Shown here: positions 8,002 to 16,235 of the stretch, in pieces
Layout: each line of letters begins with the position of its first letter
Numbering within the stretch: position 1 is the first letter of the stretch
Origin: Candidatus Poribacteria bacterium
GTDB lineage: Bacteria > Poribacteria > WGA-4E > WGA-3G
Direction: 5' to 3'
Assembly (NCBI GenBank): GCA_022827185.1
Contig: JAJDTM010000005.1
Coordinates: 310,001 to 374,000, forward strand
DNA: 64,000 nt
Program-made: the position numbers and the translations under genes
The notes under the pieces: model-generated
Seen by the model: only the letters and a program-made list of their open reading frames with translations
What the model was told of the DNA's origin: nothing
Databases searched by the model: none

Positions 8002-8742
8002 TCAACGTCGGTGCACATCTAAGAATGTAAAGACTTTCTGGATGCGCTGTAATTGCTTTTGAAACGCAGCAGCCCGCTCAAATTGGAGCACCTCCGACGC
8101 TTTATCCCGTTTCGCAACCAGGCTCGTCTCCACTTTTTCATATTCCCCGTCCAACAGGTTGACGATATCGGTAATCATCTCTCCATAACGTTCGCGCGTA
8201 ATCAATGCTGCGCAAGGGGCATCGCAGCGTTTCAGGTCATACTGAAAACAGGCACGAAACCCTGGAATCGGTGTGATTTCTCCTTCGCACGTGCGAACCG
8301 GAAAGATACGCTGTAAAACGTCAATCGCTTCATCCGTCCATCGGCGACTTGATAACGGACCGAAGTATCTCGCACCGTCGGGTTGTGTTTCGGACACACG
8401 ATCAAGGCGCGGAAAAACCTCACCAACGTCTATCCGAATATACCAAGATGTCCGTCCGTACTTTAGCGCAGTATTATAAGAGGGTTGATATTCTTGGATC
8501 AGTCGCGATTCGAGGAAGAGTGCCTCTTGCTCTGAACGACAAATCTGATACCGGACATCTGTTGTCCAACGAATAAGCCGTTTGATCTTGCTGGGGCGTC
8601 CTTTAATATTATGGAGGTAAGAACGCACCCGTTTCCGTAAGCATTTCGCCTTGCCGATATAGAGGATCGTCCCCGTGGCACCACGAAAAAAATAGACCCC
8701 CGGATCCGATGGTACATCGGCTATCATTTCTCGCGTTAGCAT
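8002..8742 (-). CDS. Stand-alone UvrC N-terminal-like GIY-YIG nuclease
   Basis: 246 aa. The N-terminus is a UvrC-type GIY-YIG domain: 'DPGVYFFRGATGTILYIGKA' then 'LRKRVRSYL', and 'EQEALFLESRLIQEYQPSYN' with the catalytic Glu. It continues through the Cys-containing linker ('GFRACFQYDLKRCDAPCAAL') to a UVR-like coiled segment and stops. UvrC is about 600 aa, so the C-terminal RNase H-like nuclease and HhH domains are missing. The layout recalls Cho, which makes only the 3' incision in nucleotide excision repair. The frame after the TGA stop shows no UvrC similarity and ends within about 33 codons, so this is not a simple point truncation. Confidence 0.85.
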   Translation of the reverse strand: MLTREMIADVPSDPGVYFFRGATGTILYIGKAKCLRKRVRSYLHNIKGRPSKIKRLIRWTTDVRYQICRSEQEALFLESRLIQEYQPSYNTALKYGRTSWYIRIDVGEVFPRLDRVSETQPDGARYFGPLSSRRWTDEAIDVLQRIFPVRTCEGEITPIPGFRACFQYDLKRCDAPCAALITRERYGEMITDIVNLLDGEYEKVETSLVAKRDKASEVLQFERAAAFQKQLQRIQKVFTFLDVHRR

Positions 8743-8777
8743 TAGTTCAATTCACAAAGCAATACTTGATTTATTCC

Positions 8778-8806
8778 AATTTACCATGTTTTTCTAAACG
8801 AATCAA
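8778..8806 (-). promoter_or_regulatory. Promoter of UvrC-like gene
   Basis: On the minus strand TTGATT (8801-8806), 17 nt spacer, TAAATT (8778-8783), about 36 nt upstream of the start codon. Confidence 0.5.
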
Positions 8807-8829
8807 CGAAAAAGACACGTCCCAGACCC

Positions 8830-8858
8830 TTGACACATTCTCACGTTTCTGCTAAACT
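8830..8858 (+). promoter_or_regulatory. Promoter of LamG gene
   Basis: TTGACA (8830-8835), 17 nt spacer, TAAACT (8853-8858), 28 nt before the ATG at 8886. Confidence 0.65.
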
Positions 8859-8885
8859 CATATATCATCAAGGGAGGATAGAAAT

Positions 8886-9629
8886 ATGAAACAGGTATTT
8901 TGGATGGCTATCATTGGAGGTTTGTGTATAGCAACGTGTCCGATTTCTGCGGAGCTGCTGGACGATGCCGTTGGCATCTGGCTTTTTGATGAGGGTAAAG
9001 GCGGCACTGCTGCAGATACGTCGGGTAATGGAAACGATGGCACGATCAGCGGCGCGAAATGGGCAGAAGGCAAATTCGGCGGCGCGTTAGAATTTGAACC
9101 ACCGCATGTCGTGACCGTTGAACCTTCCGATAGCCTCAATTTCAAAGATCAGATGAGTATTGCAACTTGGGTCTATATGAATAAAGGCGTTTCGGATACT
9201 GCTATTCGACGGAATGGTTCTTACTTATTAGAAGTTCAATCGGCAGGTGAAAGGGTGCCAGGTGGATATGTCTTCGGGATCTGGTCAGGGGGTGGGTTTA
9301 CCGGCGGCGTATGGGGAAAAACCGTCGTTGAACCTGAAAAGTGGTATCACATTGTTGGACTTTATAATGGAAATGAGATGCAACTTTATGTGGATGGCAC
9401 GCTTGAAGCTACCGTCAAACAGGACGGTGATGTAGATCATGCAGGCGAACTGCTTTTTGGCACCTTCGGCGGCGAGAAATTCATCGGTAGATTGGACGAA
9501 ATTATCTTCTTTGATCGTGGTATTACAGAGGGTGAAATCGCTGAACTGATGACGGGTGTGGAGGCTGTCCTACCTGTTTCCCCGGACGGCTTGCTTACCA
9601 CAACTTGGGGCCAACTCAAGAATCGCTGA
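8886..9629 (+). CDS. Secreted LamG domain protein
   Basis: 247 aa. Signal peptide 'MKQVFWMAIIGGLCIATCPISA', then a complete LamG jelly roll: 'GIWLFDEGKGGTAADTSGNG', 'WAEGKFGGALEFE', 'WYHIVGLYNGNEMQLYVDG' and 'GRLDEIIFFDRGITEGEIAELM'. Such domains bind glycans or proteins outside the cell. The last residues, 'GLLTTTWGQLKNR', match the tail of the other LamG proteins here. SD is AGGGAGGA. It has its own promoter. Ligand unknown. Confidence 0.9.
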   Translation: MKQVFWMAIIGGLCIATCPISAELLDDAVGIWLFDEGKGGTAADTSGNGNDGTISGAKWAEGKFGGALEFEPPHVVTVEPSDSLNFKDQMSIATWVYMNKGVSDTAIRRNGSYLLEVQSAGERVPGGYVFGIWSGGGFTGGVWGKTVVEPEKWYHIVGLYNGNEMQLYVDGTLEATVKQDGDVDHAGELLFGTFGGEKFIGRLDEIIFFDRGITEGEIAELMTGVEAVLPVSPDGLLTTTWGQLKNR

Positions 9630-9634
9630 AGCAG

Positions 9635-9663
9635 TTGACATACGCGCTTGCAAGTGTTATCAT
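9635..9663 (+). promoter_or_regulatory. Promoter of second Uma2 gene
   Basis: TTGACA (9635-9640), 17 nt spacer, TATCAT (9658-9663). Transcription would begin near 9670, so the ATG at 9648 lies inside the promoter and cannot be the start; the GTG at 9708 is. Confidence 0.75.
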
Positions 9664-9707
9664 ACAAGAAATCGAAAATTATTAAGTATTCTTTCGAGGA
9701 GGACATC

Positions 9708-10298
9708 GTGGCAGACACGCAACTGAATCAATCGACACCGACATCGAAAGCCGCGCAGCATCGCCTCTTAACCGCTGACGACTTGGCGAAACAGCCTAAT
9801 GATGACGCTCGATATGAACTTGTGAAAGGGATACTCCACAAAATGCCACCTGCTGGATTTGAGCACGGTATCTGTGCAGCTGAAATTGGAAGCAGACTTA
9901 ACGTACATGTTAAAACACACCAATTAGGTTATGTTTGCGGTGCCGAAACGGGTTTTAAGATTGCCCAAGATCCTGATACCGTGCGAGCACCAGATGCTGC
10001 CTTTGTTCGACAGGCATCAATTGAACGTCAAGGTATTGTCAAAGGCTATTGGGAAGGGGCTCCCGATTTGGCTATTGAAGTCATTTCCCCCGGCGATACC
10101 TACGCCGAGGTAGCCGAGAAGGTTGAAGAGTGGTTAACTGCCGGTTGCACAATGGTATGGGTCATCAATCCACGGCGAGAAACGGTGGAAGTTTACCGTC
10201 CTAATGAAGATTTTACCGTTTTACATGGAACCGATATTCTTGATGGGGATGACGTTGTTGAAGGGTTCCAATGTCAGGTTCAAGACATCTTTGCCTAA
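9708..10298 (+). CDS. Uma2 family (DUF820) putative endonuclease
   Basis: 196 aa from a GTG start with strong SD (CGAGGAGG). The frame extends upstream to an ATG at 9648, but that ATG is within the promoter. Core motifs: 'DARYELVKGIL', 'RAPDAAFV' (Asp), 'PDLAIEVISPGD' (Glu) with 'EKVEEWLTAGCTMVWVINP'. The EVISPxD-EK-WL pattern is the standard Uma2 C-terminal core. Biological role is not established. Only distantly similar to the Uma2 at 545. Confidence 0.85.
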   Translation: MADTQLNQSTPTSKAAQHRLLTADDLAKQPNDDARYELVKGILHKMPPAGFEHGICAAEIGSRLNVHVKTHQLGYVCGAETGFKIAQDPDTVRAPDAAFVRQASIERQGIVKGYWEGAPDLAIEVISPGDTYAEVAEKVEEWLTAGCTMVWVINPRRETVEVYRPNEDFTVLHGTDILDGDDVVEGFQCQVQDIFA

Positions 10299-10355
10299 CT
10301 TATAGGCAACATCCAGGGTATATCTGAAACTTACAATTCGAGAAAGAGTATTATA

Positions 10356-11213
10356 ATGACGCGATGGCAACCCACCCTTGCACAAAAAGCACAATATGAA
10401 ACCGAAGGTTATTTTATCCTTCGCAATATTATCTCAGAAGACTTGGCTGCGGAACTGCGCGGTGTGATTCGTAACCACATCATGCTACCTGATCCGGGAC
10501 AAGTCGCTGATATTGATCCCATGGATCCGATGGACGATTCGCCACAAGGACGGATCGCACGCTATCGTAAACTCAGTAACTTCTGCGTCCAGTCGCCACT
10601 AATATGGCACAACGTGCATGCCGGTCCTGAAATACTTAATATCGCACGCTATTTCCTCGGTGATGACATTATTATGAAATTCAATAGCTGCTTCCTTAAA
10701 CCCGCACGCACCGGCAGCGCGACCCCGTGGCACCAAGACAATGGACTCTGGCGCGATGGTGAAACTGAACCTTTCAACTTCTGGACACCGCTTGAACCCG
10801 CAACACCGGAAAATGGATGTATGCAGTTTATCCCCGGTAGCCACAAAACCGACATCATTGAACACGTCCTGTATCCCGATAGTATACACGGCGAACTACC
10901 ACGCGAAGCCGTTCAGGAGATGATAGAAAAGCACGGTGTACACCATATTGCGTTAGGGACCGGAGATGTCGTCATCTGGCACAGCAGTCTTTGGCACTAT
11001 AGCCCACCAAACAAAACTGAGCGGAGCCGTATTGCTGTCGCGGGGGTCTATACAAACCCAGAAATCGTCAAGACCAGCAGACGTTTCTGGCACAATTTCC
11101 GATGGGTGATGAAGGACGGTGCGGTCTGCACACAATTTCCACCCGAAACTGTCGAGATGGAAATTGAAAATCCCCAGAAACCGAAACCATTCCGATCCGC
11201 TAAGGACTACTAA
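10356..11213 (+). CDS. Phytanoyl-CoA dioxygenase (PhyH) family oxygenase
   Basis: 285 aa, first gene of a four-gene operon. Triad intact: 'PWHQDNGLW' (HxD), distal His in 'VVIWHSSLWHYSPPN', then 'ERSRIAVAGVY' with the 2-oxoglutarate Arg. 'CMQFIPGSHKTDII' is the family signature. Oxidises an unknown organic substrate with Fe(II) and 2-oxoglutarate. Only 4 nt separate its stop from the start of the selenoprotein that follows, so the two are almost certainly co-transcribed and perhaps translationally coupled. Confidence 0.9.
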   Translation: MTRWQPTLAQKAQYETEGYFILRNIISEDLAAELRGVIRNHIMLPDPGQVADIDPMDPMDDSPQGRIARYRKLSNFCVQSPLIWHNVHAGPEILNIARYFLGDDIIMKFNSCFLKPARTGSATPWHQDNGLWRDGETEPFNFWTPLEPATPENGCMQFIPGSHKTDIIEHVLYPDSIHGELPREAVQEMIEKHGVHHIALGTGDVVIWHSSLWHYSPPNKTERSRIAVAGVYTNPEIVKTSRRFWHNFRWVMKDGAVCTQFPPETVEMEIENPQKPKPFRSAKDY

Positions 11214-11217
11214 ATCA

Positions 11218-11826
11218 ATGACATTAAAGAAGCCAAACATCGTTGTCTACCTAAACCTTTCAATCCTATTCGCTGCTGTTATCTTCTTGTGTCCGGCATG
11301 TGATGACGCTCACCAAACTTTACAAGATATAATGCCTCAAGAAGAGACAGTCGAGCAACTCTCGTTGGGTGAAGGACTCGCTATTGGTGCAACGGCACCT
11401 GAGTTCTCATTGCCAGATACAGATGGTAACATCCATAGTCTCTCAGATTATAGTGGACAAAAGTTAGTCGTTGTCTTCTATCGGATGGGTACGTGAGGTT
11501 TCTGTCAAACGCAACTCGGTGAGTTGCAAACAGGTTACAAAGACATTAAAGCACAAGATGCCGAAATAATAGCGATTAGTGCCGATTCACAGGCACTTAC
11601 AGGTTTAACAAAGCAGAATCTCAAGATAACTTACCTTTTACTCTCGGATGAAAATAAGAAAGCGATTGATGCTTATAATGTTATTGACACAAGTAACATG
11701 CGTATCGCGCGTCCGGCAACCTATATTATTGATCAGAATGGGCGCGTGGTATGGAAGTTCCTTGATGTCAAGTTTGACATTCGCGTCAGTTCCGATCAGA
11801 TTCTGACTGAATTGAAAAAATTGTAA
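11218..11826 (+). CDS. Peroxiredoxin-like (AhpC/TSA, thioredoxin fold) selenoprotein with in-frame TGA
   Basis: One frame of 202 codons runs from ATG 11218 to TAA 11826, broken only by TGA 11494-11496 (codon 93). The context is VVVFYRMGT-Sec-GFCQTQLGEL, so the TGA replaces the first Cys of the thioredoxin-fold CxxC. This matches 'Prx-like' selenoproteins, where UxxC is known. An N-terminal hydrophobic segment with Cys (LCPACDD) suggests export, perhaps as a lipoprotein. Domain: 'IGATAPEFSLPDTDGNIHSL' (AhpC/TSA start), redox site, then 'ARPATYIIDQNGRVVWKFLD'. Likely reduces peroxides or protein disulfides. Immediately after the TGA lies a strong SECIS-like hairpin. Second gene of the PhyH operon. 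Confidence 0.85.
11494..11527 (+). promoter_or_regulatory. Sec codon and bacterial SECIS-like hairpin
   Basis: TGA 11494-11496, 14 nt spacer, then a perfect 7-bp stem GCAACTC (11511-11517) / GAGTTGC (11521-11527) with loop GGT. Short spacer, strong stem and GGU loop are the hallmarks of a bacterial SECIS element bound by SelB. Confidence 0.75.
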
Positions 11827-11840
11827 AGGAGTTTTTTGTA

Positions 11841-12653
11841 ATGATTGATGTCTGTTTTTTTGCTGACGAGGTTTCCAAAACCGATTTTGAGGAAGCCATC
11901 AAACTCGGTGTTGAAGCCGGTGCGAATACCGTCGAAATACGTGGCGGTGTTTGGGGCAAACACGTAACCGAAATTGACGATGACGATGTTCAACGCGTTC
12001 AAGATGTGTTGAGTGCCTATAATGTTCGCTGTGCCAGTGTCGGATCACCGTTTGGCAAATGTTCAATTGATGATCCGCAGGAGTATGATCAACACCGAAA
12101 GCACTTTGACCGGATGGTCACACTCGCACACGCTTTCGATACCCAAGTCATCCGAGGGTTCACGTTTTGGAATCCGAATCGTCGGACGAAAGGCGCGCCA
12201 CGTCCAGATATTAACGACTACATGGAACGTATCGTTGAGAAACTTTCGCTGGTTGTTCCGATTGCAGAGAGCGCAGATGTTACGCTCTGCTTTGAAAACG
12301 AGAGCGCATGTCTCGCGGGTAGCTGCGAAGAGACACGTGCAGTCATTGATGCTCTCGGAAATAGCCCCGCACTCACCTCTTGCTGGGATGTCAATAATGG
12401 GTTACACTGCGGCGAAAATCCGTTGCCAGATGGATATGCTCATATTAAAGGGCTTGTACGACATCTGCATGTCAAACCGAATCGTGAGAAAAATCTTGAT
12501 CCTATCGGCGACACGGAATTGCGCTATGCACAGATCCTTGAAGCACTTGTTGCGGATGGGTTCACTGGCGCAGCGAGCATTGAACACTGGGGACAACCCG
12601 AAGATATGTTAAAGGGTGTGAGGCAACTACGTGCTGTCATTGACGCTCTGTAG
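11841..12653 (+). CDS. Sugar phosphate isomerase/epimerase (xylose isomerase-like TIM barrel)
   Basis: 270 aa. AP endonuclease 2 family TIM barrel: 'GANTVEIRGGVWGKHV' (second strand Glu), 'DTQVIRGFTFW', 'VTLCFENES' (metal Glu), 'TSCWDVNNGLH' (Asp/His), 'HLHVKP' (His), ending 'GAASIEHWG' (Glu). These metal ligands are those of D-psicose/xylose-type epimerases and inosose dehydratases. Exact substrate unknown. The ATG follows AAGGAG, 14 nt after the selenoprotein stop, so it belongs to the same operon. Confidence 0.85.
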   Translation: MIDVCFFADEVSKTDFEEAIKLGVEAGANTVEIRGGVWGKHVTEIDDDDVQRVQDVLSAYNVRCASVGSPFGKCSIDDPQEYDQHRKHFDRMVTLAHAFDTQVIRGFTFWNPNRRTKGAPRPDINDYMERIVEKLSLVVPIAESADVTLCFENESACLAGSCEETRAVIDALGNSPALTSCWDVNNGLHCGENPLPDGYAHIKGLVRHLHVKPNREKNLDPIGDTELRYAQILEALVADGFTGAASIEHWGQPEDMLKGVRQLRAVIDAL

Positions 12654-12678
12654 ACTCTGTAGGTAAAGGAGAAATGCC

Positions 12679-13665
12679 ATGCAATTGAAGCCAGACGCAC
12701 CACAATTAACTTGGCAGGGTGCTATTTCCCTCCAGCAAACTGAAGATTGGATAATGCCGTGGCGCACACCACACCCGGCGCATATCCTGTTCCCGGAACC
12801 GTTACTTGAACGTTCAGCGATGCCTGCAGGCGTTCGCATCAGTTTTCAGAGCAATACGACACAGGTTTTGGGCAATATCGTACCCCAAAACGAAAGCGGA
12901 ATGCTTGATCTCTGTTGCAACGGGGAATTAATAGATTCAATCGACCTGAAGCAGAAGGATAGTTTCGCCTTTAAAGACTTGTCTGATGATGAAAAGTTAA
13001 TTGAGTTGTGGTTGCCACAATTCGGAAGGTTCCAACTCCGTAGCCTGGAGATAGATGACGGAGCGACACTGGAACTTTTCGATGACACACGCCCCCGGTG
13101 GATTACCTACGGCAGCTCTATCACGCAGTGTCGAGCTGCGGCATCGCCGACACAAACATGGCCAGGGGTCGTCGCACGTACACACGGACTGAATCTAACC
13201 TGTCTCGGCTACGGTGGACAGTGCCATCTCGATGCCATAGTCGCACGGATGATCCGTGACACGCCAGCGGATTATATTTCAATGTGTCTCGGTATCAACA
13301 TCCAAGGCGCATCCAGTTTGGGACCGCGAGCGTTCCGTCCTGCGATCATCGGAGCCGTCCAGATTGTCCGAGAGAAGCATCCAGATATACCGCTCGTGCT
13401 AATGTCACCTATCTGTTGCCCACCGCGGGAGGAAAATCCGAACACTGTAGGCTTTCATCTCAAAAGAATGCGTGAAGAAGTCCAAGCCGCTGCCGAAGCA
13501 CTCCAAACATACGGCGATAAGCAGGTCCATTACGTTGACGGGTTAAGTGTTTTTGGTCCAGACTTTGTCCATTTGCTCCCGGATGACCTACATCCCGATG
13601 CGGAAGGCTACCGAGTCATGGGTAAGAATTTTACAACCGCAGTCGCCGAGAAATTTTTTGTATGA
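12679..13665 (+). CDS. SGNH/GDSL hydrolase family protein
   Basis: 328 aa. N-terminal 110 residues form a beta-rich (carbohydrate-binding-like) part; the hydrolase follows. 'WITYGSSITQC' holds the nucleophile Ser (block I), 'GYGGQCHLD' the block II Gly, 'CLGINIQG' the block III Asn, and 'DDLHPDAEGY' the Asp-His pair (block V). Likely an esterase that removes acyl groups from glycans; substrate not known. No signal peptide. Last gene of the PhyH/selenoprotein/isomerase operon, 25 nt after the isomerase, with SD AAAGGAG. Confidence 0.85.
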   Translation: MQLKPDAPQLTWQGAISLQQTEDWIMPWRTPHPAHILFPEPLLERSAMPAGVRISFQSNTTQVLGNIVPQNESGMLDLCCNGELIDSIDLKQKDSFAFKDLSDDEKLIELWLPQFGRFQLRSLEIDDGATLELFDDTRPRWITYGSSITQCRAAASPTQTWPGVVARTHGLNLTCLGYGGQCHLDAIVARMIRDTPADYISMCLGINIQGASSLGPRAFRPAIIGAVQIVREKHPDIPLVLMSPICCPPREENPNTVGFHLKRMREEVQAAAEALQTYGDKQVHYVDGLSVFGPDFVHLLPDDLHPDAEGYRVMGKNFTTAVAEKFFV

Positions 13666-13764
13666 ATAACCGAACGGGTAGGCACAAGTCCCAGGGGAAA
13701 CACCTAAGCAAAAACCCTCGACAGATTAGGCGATTTTTCGGTTATAGATAGAAGTTCCACACGC

Positions 13765-14523
13765 TTATCGCGCTTTAAGCGTCGCCCACGTCGTCGCTAA
13801 TTTTCCCTTTGCTGAGACATCAAGTGCGGCTTCCCAGCCGCTTTCCATAAGGAGTTGAATGTCTTCCTCTTCTAATGCCACACCTTTTTTAGAGATAAAA
13901 ACCTCGTCTAATCCGCCTTTAAGGTTTTCGCTGCCCCATCCACCAAATTTCAGAGCGGCTGGATTATCCATCGTCGCGCCGACATTTCTCTCTGTCTCCT
14001 TTTCGCCATTCACATATAGCGAGATAACCCCTTTCTTGCGAACAGCGACGGTGTGATGCCAGCCTTTTCCAACAATATCGGTTTCACCGTCGTCAATATG
14101 TTGACCCCCACCCTCAAAAATAAAATAGCCGGTATCTCTATCAATGCTGGAACTCATCGCCCAAAACCCTGCACCGCCGTTCCGTTTAATAACGACGTAC
14201 GCGTCCTTGTTTTCTGAGTTCATCCAACACCCGACAGTAAAATCGTCATCCTCAAAGTTGAAGAGATCATTGTGTTCAATAGTGACAAACTTCGGGCTTC
14301 CATCGAATTCCAATGCTTTGCCGAACTTCCCATCTATCCATTTGGGGCCGTCAAATGCGCCATCGTTTCCATTCTCAGTAAAGTCACCAACAACTTTTCC
14401 TTTACCTTCATCAAAGAGCCACACGCCAGCAAAATCGTCAAGATTAATTTCAGCATTGCTAAACGAGACGACTATAAAACTGAGGCAGATACTACAAAAT
14501 ATTGCGAGTCCACCGAATTTCAT
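13765..14523 (-). CDS. Secreted LamG domain protein
   Basis: 252 aa. Signal peptide 'MKFGGLAIFCSICLSFIVVSFSNA', then 'GVWLFDEGKGKVVGDFTENG', 'WIDGKFGKALEFDG', 'WHHTVAVRKKGVISLYVNG' and 'GGLDEVFISKKGVALEEEDI'. The C-terminus 'GKLATTWATLKAR' carries the shared LamG tail. Its ATG is 2 nt after the stop of the upstream Gfo/Idh/MocA gene, so the two form an operon from the promoter at 15.7 kb. Extracellular binding protein of unknown ligand. Confidence 0.9.
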   Translation of the reverse strand: MKFGGLAIFCSICLSFIVVSFSNAEINLDDFAGVWLFDEGKGKVVGDFTENGNDGAFDGPKWIDGKFGKALEFDGSPKFVTIEHNDLFNFEDDDFTVGCWMNSENKDAYVVIKRNGGAGFWAMSSSIDRDTGYFIFEGGGQHIDDGETDIVGKGWHHTVAVRKKGVISLYVNGEKETERNVGATMDNPAALKFGGWGSENLKGGLDEVFISKKGVALEEEDIQLLMESGWEAALDVSAKGKLATTWATLKAR

Positions 14524-14525
14524 CT

Positions 14526-15587
14526 TTATCCTCCTTCTATTTCCACAGCACTTCCTATCTCTGCGGAAGCGTAAATAGCATCGGTTATTTTCTGAACAAC
14601 AAGTGCGTTTTCCAAACTCGTCAAAGGCTGCCGATTCTCACGTATACCGGCAGCGAAATCAGCCAACGGGTTGCTGTGTTGTGATTCCGGTGCCTCTCCT
14701 AATTCTGAGAGGGATGTTGACGCAACACCGTCTTGTGTCGTTGTACGATTATAAGTCACATTTTCCGGTTTACCATCACCCATCGTCAACTTGAGAGAAC
14801 CTTCTGTACCGATAATTTCCCACCCCTCGTGCGTGTGCATCGTCATGAACTCACCGCGTTCGACGCTGAGCACGATACCCCCTTCACATCGAATGAGCGC
14901 AGTATAATGTGTTTCGGCATCGGAACCAGGGGCAATATGCGATTGGAATACTTGTGGTACCGTCCATGTCTGTGCAAATACGGTCTGTGGTTTGAGCTGC
15001 CACCCTGTAATACCGAGCAGATAGTCGAGATCGTAACATCCCCAGTTAACGAGAATGCCACCACCGTTGAGAGCCTTCGTCAATCGCCAAGCCGGACGCG
15101 GTGTGTTCGGTTCTTTTCCGGCTCCCCTAATCGCGCGGCAGTGTACACTCCGAAGGTCCCCTAAGCCGCCTGACGTGATGAGTTGTGTCGCAAGCCGAGC
15201 AGCTGCACTGAAACGGTTCCGAGAAGAACAACATCCTGAGATTAAATCGCCACGCGCAGCGATAAGCTGCTCAACTTCAGCAGCGTTCATTGCAATCGGT
15301 TTTTCGATCAGGACGTGCTTGCCCCTCTCAAATGCGCGTAAGGCTACCTCAGTCCGGTATTGCGTCGGAAATGCAAGGACGACTGCTTCGACTTCATCGT
15401 CATTAAGCAGATCAAGGTCGTTGCTATACATTTTAGGTGGGTTGAAACGTTGTGCAGCGTTAGTCCTGTTTGCTTCAATCAGATCCGCCGCGGCAACCAA
15501 CTCAATATGTGATGCCTCTGATGCGATACTGAGATGTCTGCTTCCGATTACGCCACATCCAATTACACCTACTTTTACGGGTTCCAT
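14526..15587 (-). CDS. Gfo/Idh/MocA family NAD(P)-dependent oxidoreductase
   Basis: 353 aa from ATG at 15587. The frame is open a further 32 codons upstream, but the Rossmann motif 'VGVIGCGVIGSRHL' starts right after this ATG and the promoter lies at 15.69-15.71 kb. 'VLIEKPIAMNAAEVEQLI' is the EKP catalytic Lys motif. The second signature, normally GGGxxxDxGxHxxD, reads 'GGGILVNWGCYDLDYLL', where the usual His is replaced by Tyr. Oxidises or reduces an unknown sugar or cyclitol. Forms an operon with the LamG gene that follows. Confidence 0.9.
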   Translation of the reverse strand: MEPVKVGVIGCGVIGSRHLSIASEASHIELVAAADLIEANRTNAAQRFNPPKMYSNDLDLLNDDEVEAVVLAFPTQYRTEVALRAFERGKHVLIEKPIAMNAAEVEQLIAARGDLISGCCSSRNRFSAAARLATQLITSGGLGDLRSVHCRAIRGAGKEPNTPRPAWRLTKALNGGGILVNWGCYDLDYLLGITGWQLKPQTVFAQTWTVPQVFQSHIAPGSDAETHYTALIRCEGGIVLSVERGEFMTMHTHEGWEIIGTEGSLKLTMGDGKPENVTYNRTTTQDGVASTSLSELGEAPESQHSNPLADFAAGIRENRQPLTSLENALVVQKITDAIYASAEIGSAVEIEGG

Positions 15588-15685
15588 GAATATAAAGGGT
15601 CCTCTCTCAAGATGAAGTCTAAGCGGTAGGAATGAACGCTGGGTACTACCAACAATTGGACGTTGATCCCAGACTTTATTCACTT

Positions 15686-15714
15686 AGTATGGCATAGAGG
15701 CGAATTGATGTCAA
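15686..15714 (-). promoter_or_regulatory. Promoter of Gfo/Idh/MocA-LamG operon
   Basis: Minus strand TTGACA (15709-15714), 17 nt spacer, CATACT (15686-15691). Confidence 0.65.
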
Positions 15715-15796
15715 GAAAATTGTAGCTGTAACGGAGTTCGTGGTGTACTCTCGCTGTAGGGTTTGCTTTTCTCTCCGAGGCACATGTAAGTATATC

Positions 15797-16210
15797 TCAC
15801 TTCAAAATACGAACAATCGGAATAAAGATTAGGATTAAGATGACGATTAAGATTGGACCGTAGAATCCTAAGATTGTTCGGGAAACACAGGTGGATTGCC
15901 AACTATCAACTTGATCCTCAATCGAAGAGGTATCCATTTCAAAATTTATATCTTGTTCATCTAATTTTCTGATTTTACCATACAATGCTCGAAAGAGCTT
16001 TTCTTGTCTCAGATAATAGCCATCTAAACCCCAAAAGGCAAATATAGGCAGGAGTACCAACAGAATGTAGTTAGAATCAGATTCTTTGATGGCGAAACCT
16101 AACACAGCAGCGATAAAAATCACAGTCCAGCCTTTAAGTGAGAAAGAATTATTTGCCAACCGAGTGATAACATTCTGGATCATCTCTAAATGCTTTAGTT
16201 TCTTTTCCAC
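15797..16210 (-). CDS. Small three-TM membrane protein of a two-gene cassette
   Basis: 137 aa. Begins with 'KLKHLEMIQNVITRLANNSF', a charged cytoplasmic leader, then hydrophobic segments around 'WTVIFIAAVLGFAI', 'YILLVLLPIFAFWGLDGYYL' and C-terminal 'GPILIVILILIFIPIVRIL'. I recognise the pattern 'HLEMIQxVIxRxANNSFxLKGW' as a recurrent uncharacterised bacterial family, from memory only. It starts 25 nt after the deoxyribosyltransferase-like gene on the same strand. A role as membrane effector of a defence-type pair is possible but not shown. Confidence 0.75.
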   Translation of the reverse strand: MEKKLKHLEMIQNVITRLANNSFSLKGWTVIFIAAVLGFAIKESDSNYILLVLLPIFAFWGLDGYYLRQEKLFRALYGKIRKLDEQDINFEMDTSSIEDQVDSWQSTCVSRTILGFYGPILIVILILIFIPIVRILK

Positions 16211-16235
16211 TGTTTTACCTGTTTCTTCTCCTTGA

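Noticed and set aside
9648-9707. ATG at 9648 as start of the second Uma2 gene
   Set aside because: It lies within the -35/-10 region (TTGACA 9635, TATCAT 9658) and has no SD; GTG 9708 has CGAGGAGG.
6753-11496. Genome-wide reassignment of TGA to Trp or Gly
   Set aside because: TGA ends many normal genes here (for example 9629, 13665, 8002 minus), and in-frame TGA is found only at redox or metal Cys positions.
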